Origin: Fratercula arctica
Lineage: Eukaryota; Chordata; Aves; Charadriiformes; Alcidae
Assembly (NCBI GenBank): GCA_947846985.1
Contig: CANTUZ010000014.1
Span: 10,461,837 to 10,525,836 of the forward strand
Reading direction: 5' to 3'
Length of the DNA: 64,000 nt
The translations under genes and the position numbers were made by a program. Shown here piece by piece: positions 48,801 through 57,800 of the stretch (position 1 is the first letter of the stretch; every line of letters starts with the position of its first letter). The notes below the pieces were generated by a model. That model was not told the origin of the DNA. It saw nothing but the letters and a program-made list of their open reading frames with translations, and searched no databases.

Positions 48801-51800
48801 GTGGCCAGCTGCGGCTGCACCCACAACGGTCGCTACTACCGCCCCGGCGAGGAGTTTTGGGCCGATGAGACCTGCCAATCTCAGTGCAGGTGCGACCCGG
48901 ATGTGGGCATGGTGGTGTGCAAGGAAGCCGCTTGCAAGTTGGGCGAGGCGTGCGCCATGGTGAAGGGGGTGCGGCGGTGCGTGGCCAAGAGCCACTCCAC
49001 CTGCGTGGCCACCGGCGACCCCCATTACACCACCTTCGATGGGCGCCGCTATGATTTCATGGGCACCTGCATCTACCAGTTGGCTGCCCTCTGCTCTGAC
49101 GACCCCACCCTTGTCCCCTTCAACGTCACCGTGGAGAACAACAACCGGGGCAGCCGCGTGGTCTCCTACACCAAGGAGGTCACCTTGAATGTCTACAACA
49201 TGACCCTCAGCCTCAGCCAGGCGCACCCCCAGAAGCTCAAGGTAGGGGGAGAATGAGGTGCCGGTTGAGTTGCAAGGGCATCGCGTGGCATCTGGGTGGG
49301 CTTCAAGGTCTTTGTGTGGCATTTAGGTGGGTTGCAAGGTCGTTGCGTGGCATTTGGTTGGGTTGTAAGGCCATCGCATGGTGTCCTGCTGGGCCGCGAG
49401 CTCATTGCGTGGCGTCTGGGTGGGTCACAAGCTTGTTGCGTGGCGTCTGGGTGGGCTGCAAGCTCGTTGCATGTTGCCTGGTTGGTTTGCAAGGTCACTG
49501 CATGGCATCTGGGTAGATTTCAAGGTCGTATGGCACACGGTTGAGTTACGAGCTTGTTGTGTGGCGTCTTAGAGGGCTTTGAAGCCCTCACATGGCATCA
49601 TGCACCCCATGATGTCCTTCCAGGTCAACGGGATCCTGGTGGATCTGCCCTTCAACCATGGCGACAAGCTCCGGGTGTTTCTCAAGGGCGTCCACGGCTT
49701 CATCAAGACCGACTTTGAGGTCACCGTGACCTTCGACTGGTACAGCTACGCCAGGGTCATCCTCCCCAACACCTACTCGCAGGCCGTCTGCGGCCTCTGT
49801 GGCAACGCTGACGGTGACCCCCAGGACGACTTCGCTTTGCCCGACGGGCAGCAGGTTGCCGACGCAATCCAATTTGCCGACTCCTGGAAGGTGGCCGACG
49901 TCCCCGGTTGCGGGGCTGGTTGCACCGAGGGTTGCAAAGTTTGCACCGAAGCGGACAAACGCGCCTACCGGGGCGACAAACACTGCGGGCTCCTGGTGAA
50001 GAAGCGAGGACCCTTCGCCGCCTGCCACAGCACCATCGACCCGGCCCCCTACTTCGACGATTGTCTCTTTGATACCTGCCTCTACGAGGGGCACCAGGAA
50101 ACCGTCTGCCGCTCCCTCAGCGCCTACGTGACCGCCTGCCAGAGCCAGGGCATCCGCATCAAGCCCTGGCGCACCGTCGCCTTCTGCAGTGCGTGGGGCC
50201 GAGGCACCTCCCGGGGGTTGCGGGCGAGCGGGTGGTGGGGGTCTGCGTCCACGAGGGCTTTTCCGTTGGCGCGAAGGGCTTGGGCCTTGTGTGAACGAAG
50301 GTTTTCTGGGTTGCCCAAAGGGTCTGGGGCTCGCACGCGCGAAGACTTTTCTCATTTGCACAAAGGTCTGGGGGCTCGCGCGCACGAAGGCTGCCTTGTT
50401 TGCACGGAGGATTTGGGGCTCACATGCAGGAGTCCTTTGGGGCTTGCGCGCGTGAAGACTGGTTTGCACGGAGGATTTGGGGCTTGCACTCACGAAGGTT
50501 TTATGGGTTGCGCGAAGTGTCTGGGGCTCCCACGCATGAAGATCTTCTCCTTTGCGCGAAGGGTTCGGGGCTCGCGCGCACGAAGACTTTTCGGTTTGCA
50601 CGGTTTAGGACTTCCACGCACAAAGGATTTTGGGGCTCTGCAGACAAAACCCCTGATGATTTTTTTTTTTTTTTCTTTTTTTCTCCCCGCCTTCCCAGGC
50701 CCCGTCTGCCCCCCGAACCAGCACTACGAGCTCTGCGGCCCAACCTGCCCGGCCACATGCCGGGGCCAAGAAGCAGCGGAGGAATGCGAAGAACCCCAGT
50801 TTTGCGCCGAAGGCTGCTTCTGCGACCAGGGCTTCTTGCTGAGCGGCGACCGCTGCGTCCCCTTGTCCCAGTGCGGCTGCTGGCACCAGGAGCGCTACTA
50901 CCAGGCGGGCGAGGAGTTTTTCGCCTGCCCGCGTTGCAGCGAGCGTTGCGTTTGCAAAGGGGACGGGGCGGTGGAGTGCCAGCCGGCGGGTTGCGGGGCG
51001 GCCGAGGTGTGTAGGGTGCAGGACGGGGTGCGGGGCTGTTACCCCCGGGACTGCGGGCGCTGCCAGGTGCTGGGGGCGGTTTCCTACAGCACCTTCGATG
51101 GGCACCCGTTGCGTTTCGCCGGCACCTGCGCCTACACGTTGGCGGCGGTCGAGGATGCCAGCCCTGAGGACCCGCTGGTGCCCTTCGTGGTGGAGATGGA
51201 GAAGGAGAACAACCAGGAGGCACCGGCCATCCACCGGCTGCTGGTGACGGTGCACGGCGTCACCCTCGGCATGGCCAGGGGCACCCAGTGGGAGGTGACG
51301 GTGAGTGGGGTTGCTCTTGGGGGGCAAAAAGGGGCTTCGGGGCGCAAAGCCCAGTGCGCAAACGCCTCTTCAGCTGGCAAATGCCATCTTGGGGGGCGCA
51401 GCAAGGGGTGCAAAGCTTGCTTTGGGGTGCAAACCTGGCTTTGGGGGGTACAGGAGGACAGGTAAATCTGGTTTGGGGTGCAAACCCCTTTCGGGGGTGC
51501 ACAGCAGACAGTGCAAGCCCCACTTTGGGGGGCAAACCGGGCTTTGAGAGGCACAGGAGAAGGTGCAAACCCATCTCTGGGGTGCACACCTGACTTTGGG
51601 GTGCACAGCAGGAGACGCAAACCCTGTTTTTGGGGTGCGAGCTTGACTTTGGGGTGCGCAGATCCCCCGTCACCCCTCTCTTTTCCCCCGTAGGTGGACG
51701 GCGAGCAGCACCTCCTGCCGCTGACGCTGGCCGAGGGGGCCGTGACGGTGACCCAGGAGGGCACCCACCGGGTGCTGCAGGTGCAAGGTGGCCCCAAACT

Positions 51801-54800
51801 CCTCTACGACAGCCAGAACTACGTGGTGCTCACCCTCCCCAGCACCTACCGCAACCACACCAAGGGCCTCTGCGGTGACTTCAACGGCGACGCCAGCAAT
51901 GACCTCACCACCCCGCAAGAACTGGGGGCCGCTTGGGGCACCCTGACCCCCACCTGCACCCATGGCTCCCCACCCCCCGCCTGCTCCTCCGACACCCCGG
52001 GGCCCTGCGGGGTGTTGGCGGAGGCGACGGGCCCCTTCGCCGGGTGTCACGGGGTGGTGGCACCCCAGGAGTACGTGGCTGGGTGCCTGCAGGAGCAGTG
52101 CGGCCGAGAGGACGCCGCGGCCTTGTGTCGTAGCTTGCAGGCCTACGCCGCCGCGTGCCAGGCCGCCGGCGGGGAGCTGCAGGAGTGGCGGGCGGCTGCC
52201 AAGTGCCGTGAGTCACCTGCCGATCGGAGCGGTTGCGTGCGGCGGGCTGGCGCTTCCGCGAGGCACGGAGCGGTTGCGTGCGGCGGGCTGGTGTTTCCGC
52301 GAGGGATGGGGCGGTTGCGTGCGGTGGGTTGGCGTTTCTGCGAGGGATGAAGCGGTTGCGAGCGGCAGATTGGTGTTTCCGCGAGGGATGAAGCGGTTGC
52401 AGGCGGCGGGTTGGCATTTCCATGAGGGATGAAGCGGCTGTGGGCAGCGGGTTGGCATTTCTGCAAGGGATGAAGAGGTTGCGTGCGGTTGGTTGGCCCT
52501 TCTGCAAGGGATGAAGCGGTTGTGGGCGGCGGGTTGGCGTTTCTGCGAGGAATGAAGCAGTTGCAGGTGGTGGGTTGGCGTTTCCGTGAGGCGTGAAGCA
52601 GTTGTAAGCGGTTGGTTGGCGTTTCCATGAGGGATGGGGCGGTTGCGGGCGGCGGGTTGGCATTTCTGCAAGGGATGAAGCGGTTGCGTGCGGTTGGTTG
52701 GCGTTTCCACGAGGGATGAAGCGGTTGCAGGTGGCGGGTTGGCATTTCCGTGAAGGATGAAGCAGTTGCAGGCAGTTGGTTGGCGTTTCCACAAGGGATG
52801 AAGCGGTTGTGGGTGGTTGGTTGGCATTTCTGCAAGGGATGAAGAGGTTGCGTGCGGTTGGTTGGCCCTTCTGCAAGGGATGAAGCGGTTGTGGGCGGCG
52901 GGTTGGCGTTTCTGCGAGGAATGAAGCAGTTGCAGGTGGTGGGTTGGCATTTCCGTGAGGCGTGAAGCAGTTGTAAGCGGTTGGTTGGCGTTTCCATGAG
53001 GGATGAAGCGGTTGCGTGCGGTTGGTTGGCGTTTCCACGAGGGATGAAGCGGTTGCAGGTGGCGGGTTGGCATTTCCGTGAAGGATGAAGCAGTTGTAAG
53101 CGGTTGGTTGGCGTTTCTGCAAGGGATGAAGCAGTTGCAGGCGGTTGGTTGGCGTTTCCACGAGGGATGAAGCGGTTGTGGGCGGTTGGTTGGCGTTTCC
53201 GTGAGGGATGAAGCAGTTGCGTGCGGTTGGTTGGTGTTTCTGCAAGGGATGAAGTGGTTGCAGGTGGTATGTTGGCGTTTCCCTGAGGGATGAAGTGGTT
53301 GTGGGCGGTTGGTTGGCGTTTCCCTGAGGGATGAAGTGGTTGTGGGCGGTTGGTTGGCGTTTCCCTGAGGGATGAAGTGGTTGTGGGCGGTTGGTTGGCG
53401 TTTCCCTGAGGGATGAAGTGGTTGTGGGCGGTTGGTTGGCGTTTCCATGAGGGATGAAGTGGTTGTGGGCGGTTGGTTGGCGTCTCCATGAGGGATGAAG
53501 CGGTTGCAGGCGGCGGGTTGGTGTTTCCGTGAGGGATGAAGTGGTTGTGGGTGGTTGGTTGGCGTTTCCATGGGGGATGAAGCGGTTGTGGGTGGTTGGT
53601 TGGCATTTCCGTGAAGGATGAAGCGGTTGTGGGTGGTTGGTTGGCATTTCCATGAGGGATGAAGCGGTTGCAGGCGGCGGGTTGGTGTTTCCGTGAGAGA
53701 TGAAGCGGTTGCAGGCAGTTGGTCGGTGTTTCCCTGAGGGATGAAGCGGTTGCGTGCGGTTGGTTGGCATTTCCGCAAGGGACAGAGCAGTTGGATGCAG
53801 AATTTGGGGTGGATTTGCAGGTTTCTTTGCCAGGGAAAAAGCAAAATTCGGGGGGGTGGAGGGGAATTCTTTTGCTGGGGGAAGCCGCCTCCACCTTCTG
53901 TGCAATATTTACTCTTGCGACCCCTTCTGCAACGCGCGGCGGGGTGGATTTTTTTTTTTTCCCCCTTGGAAAAAGAGAAAATAAAGAGTAAACGAATGAA
54001 GTTCTTTCTGCTTTTTGCCCCCGCCCCCAGCCCTCTCCTGCCCTCCCAACAGCCGCTACGAGCTCTGCACCCGCAGCTGCGACTACGCCTGCGCCGGCCT
54101 CTCCGCCGGCGCCCGCTGCACCGACAAGTGCTTCGAGGGCTGCCGCTGCGACGAGGGCTTCCTCTTCAACGGGGACGAGTGCGTCCCCGCCGGCTCCTGC
54201 GGCTGCCTGCACCGCGGCCGCTACTTTGAGGTGGGTGCCGCCGGGGAGGCGGGCGCCCTCCCGAGGGGAGTGTTGCGCCCCTGCGCGTCCCCTGGGCCCT
54301 CGCAGCCTTGCAAGGGGGGCGATGCGCCCACGCGCGTCCCCCGGGTGCTTACAGCTTTCAAGGGGGGGTCGCACCCTTGGAAGGGGGGTGTTGCAGCCAT
54401 GAATGTCCCATGGGTCGTACCCTTGGAAGGGGAGGTCGCACCCTTCGAAGGGGAGGTCGCACCCTTGGAAGGGAGGGTGTTGCACCCATGAATGCCCTTC
54501 CAAGGGTGCAAGCAACCGTGGGGCAACGTTGCACCCTTGGAAGGGTGGCGATGCACCCCTGCATGTCCCATGGGTGCTTGCACCCTTGGAAGGGGAGGTC
54601 GCACCCTTGGAAGGGGGGGTGTTGCACCCATGAATGCCCCACGGTTGCTTGCACCCTTGGAATGGCATTCATGGGTGCAACACCCCCCTTCCAAGGGTGC
54701 AACACCCCCCTTCCAAGGGTGCAACCACCCATGGGACATTCATGGGTGCAATAACCCCCCTTCCAAGGGTGCAAGCAACCGTGGGGCAACGTTGCACCCT

Positions 54801-57800
54801 TGGAAGGGTGGCAATGCACCCATGACTGTCCCATGGGTGCTTGCACCCTTGGAAGGGGAGGTTGCACCCTTGGAAGGGGGGGTGTTGCAGCCATGAATAT
54901 CCCATGGGTTGCACCCTTGGAAGCGGGGTTATTGCACCCATGAATGTCCCATGGGTGCTTGCACCCTTGGAAGAGGAGGTCGCACCCTTGGAAGGGGGAG
55001 GTTGCACCCATGAATGCCCCTTGGGGGGTTGCACCCTTGGAAGGGGGGGGGGGTGTTGCACCCCTGCACGCCCCACGGGTGCTTGCGCCCTTGGAAGGGG
55101 CACGTTGCGCCCTTGCGCGTCCCGAGGAGGACGCCGGTTGCGCCTCGGCGTTTCCTCCCCTCCTGCACCTCCCTCAGGGGAAAATCGGTTGCGCGCAGCA
55201 TTTTCCCCACCCCACCCCCCCACCCCGTACCCCCGCACCCCACCCTCCCCCCGCCCCCCGTTTTTGGCATCTTTTCAAGGGGGAACCCGTCGCACGCAGC
55301 CTTTTGATTGGCTCGTCCCATCCCGCAGATCGCCGAGACCGTCCTCTCCCCCGACTGCAGCCGGAGCTGCACGTGCCGGGCGGCCGGTGGCATGCATTGC
55401 CGCCCGGCCGCTTGCCCCTTCGGCCAAGCCTGTGGCCTCAAGGACGGTGTCCGGGGTTGCGTGGAACAACCGGGACGCTGCACCCTGGCCCCCGCCGCTC
55501 GCTTCGTCTCCTTTGATGGGGCCACCGGCGCCACCACGGCCACCGGCATCTACGTGGTGGTTGCCCTCTGTGACCATCTTCGTCCCACCTGGTTCCGGCT
55601 CTTGGCTGACGTTGGGGAGAACCAGGACCGGCCAACCGTGGTGGCCCTTCATCTCTTCAGCCCCAAGGCCTTCCTCACCATCAAGAGGGACAAGAAGGTC
55701 TGGGTAGGTTGTCCCCACCCCGCTGTCACCCCCAAAATGTCCCCCTGCCCTTCACTGTTACCAAAATCCATGGGTTTTCCACCAAAATCCATCGGTGTCA
55801 TGCAAGGGAAGCACCGACGTGGGCTGTCCCTCATCCCACCGCCACCATGAGATGTCCACGCGTTGGCCCGGCCCTTCATTTTGACCAAAACTGTCCTTTT
55901 TTTCCCCCAATTTCATGCAAAGGAAGCACCCACCTGTGTTGTCCCTCATCCCATCGCCATCTTGAAATCTCCGTGCGGCTGCCCAGCCCTTCATTTTGAT
56001 TAAAATTGCCTTTTTTCCCCCCACTTTAATTCACGAGAAGTTGTGCTGGTGCCACCCTCCATCCCAACGTCGCCGTAAGATGTCCTTGCATTGACCCATC
56101 CCTTCGTTTTAACCAAAATTGCCTTTTCTCCCCCGCAACTTCTTGCAAAGGAAGCATCCCCGCGTGCCGTTCTTCACCCCACCATCAGCGTGAGGTTGGC
56201 CCAGCCCTTCATTTTGACCAAAACTGCTCTTTTTCCCCCCAATTTCATCCAAGAGCAGCACATCACCTCAAACGGGGTGTTTTCACTCCCCCTCTCCATC
56301 CCACGTATCCCCCCAGGCCGCTTCACGCCACACCTAAAATGGAGGGATTTCACCCCATTTTGGGTTCCACCACTGCGCAGAAGGTTGGTGGTGGAGAAAT
56401 GACCCATTTCCTGGCTTTTTCACCCCAATTTTTTGAACAGATTTCACTGGTGCCTTGCACCAGACCCATGGTGTCCCTATTGGTGTCTTCTCCAGGTCAA
56501 CGGGGTCCCGGCCGCCCTCCCCGTGGAGGTCTCCACCACGTTGACCATCAAAGAGACCCAGGGCACCATCTGGATCGCCCAGGAACCCGAATTCGTCATC
56601 GGCCTCAGCCCCGCCGGGGAGGTGACGGTGACGGTGGCCCGGGACCTGAGCCAGCACCTCTGCGGGATGTGCGGCAACTACGACGGCAACGCGGGCAACG
56701 ACCTCCGGGGGCCCGACGGGAAATTGGTGGGGGACGTGGTGGCGGCGGCCAAAGCCTGGAGGGCCCCCGACTTCACCCACGTGAGTGTGGCCAGGAGGTG
56801 ACAACATGGGTCTTGGTTTGGGTGATATTTGTCGTCCTTTGTGTCCTACCTCGGTCTTGGTTGTGTCCCCGCGGTGGCCTTGGTGCCACCAACGTGAAGA
56901 ATTCATCCCGTCCCCTCATAATAACCAAAATCCTTTGGGTTTTTTCCCCCCCCGTTTTAATCCGAGGAGAGCGGTGTCCTTCATCCCACCACCCTCAAGG
57001 GATCTTCATCCATCGGCCCTTCCCTGCAGATTAACCAAAAATCGCTTTTTTTTCAACTGTTTCACGCAAGGGAAGCCCCCACAGGTGCCACCCTTCATCC
57101 CGCCATCCTCATGAGGTGTCCACCTCTTGGCCCGCCTCTTCCTTTTAACCAAAAATTGCCTTTTACCCACCGATTTCATCCAAGAGAAGCATCTTTGTCG
57201 TCGTTGAGAGATGCCCGTGCCTTGCCCCACCTTTCCCTTTTTGACCCAAATCCCCCTTTTTTTCCCCACTCTTCTGATGCGAGGAAGAGCGCCCACGTGT
57301 GGTGTCCTTCATCCCACCATCATCATGGGATCTTCCATCAGCCCGTGCCTTCAGATTAACCAAAATTACCTTTTTTTGCCACCACTGGAATGGCAGAGAC
57401 GGTGCCCTCTTCGCCCCGCTCTCCCCACGAGCTCTTCCTCCCTTGGCCCCATTCCTTAACCTTAACCAAAATCTCCTTTTCCCCCCCCGGCCTGGGGCAA
57501 GAGAAGCCCTCCCAGCTGCCGGCCTTTGTATTCACCAAAATAGTCCCTTTTCCCCTCGAATCGGGTCCAAAACCGCCTGCGAGGAACCGACAGGGGGGGA
57601 GAAAGAGGGGAAGAGAGTCCGGGGGGAGGGCGGAGGGGGAAAAACCCCCCCAAAAAGGGGGGAAAAAAAAGGGGGGGGGGGGGGGACACCAAAAAAGGAA
57701 GGGGGAAAACACCCCAAGACTTGGGGGTTTAACCCTTCCCCCCCCATTTCCCCCCCCCATTTCCCCCCCCCATTTCCCCCCCCCATTTCCCCCCCCCTTT

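Noticed and set aside
52143..54668. Minus-strand open frames of 540-840 codons
   Set aside because: They are the 41-bp and 54-kb minisatellites read in frames where the unit lacks stops. They have low complexity, overlap real plus-strand exons and carry no domain.
56781..56801. Reading straight through the gene E exon 19 donor to a stop seven codons later
   Set aside because: GTGAGT is a strong donor and a well-placed acceptor with stop, 3' UTR and AATAAA exists at 58485. Intron retention is still possible.
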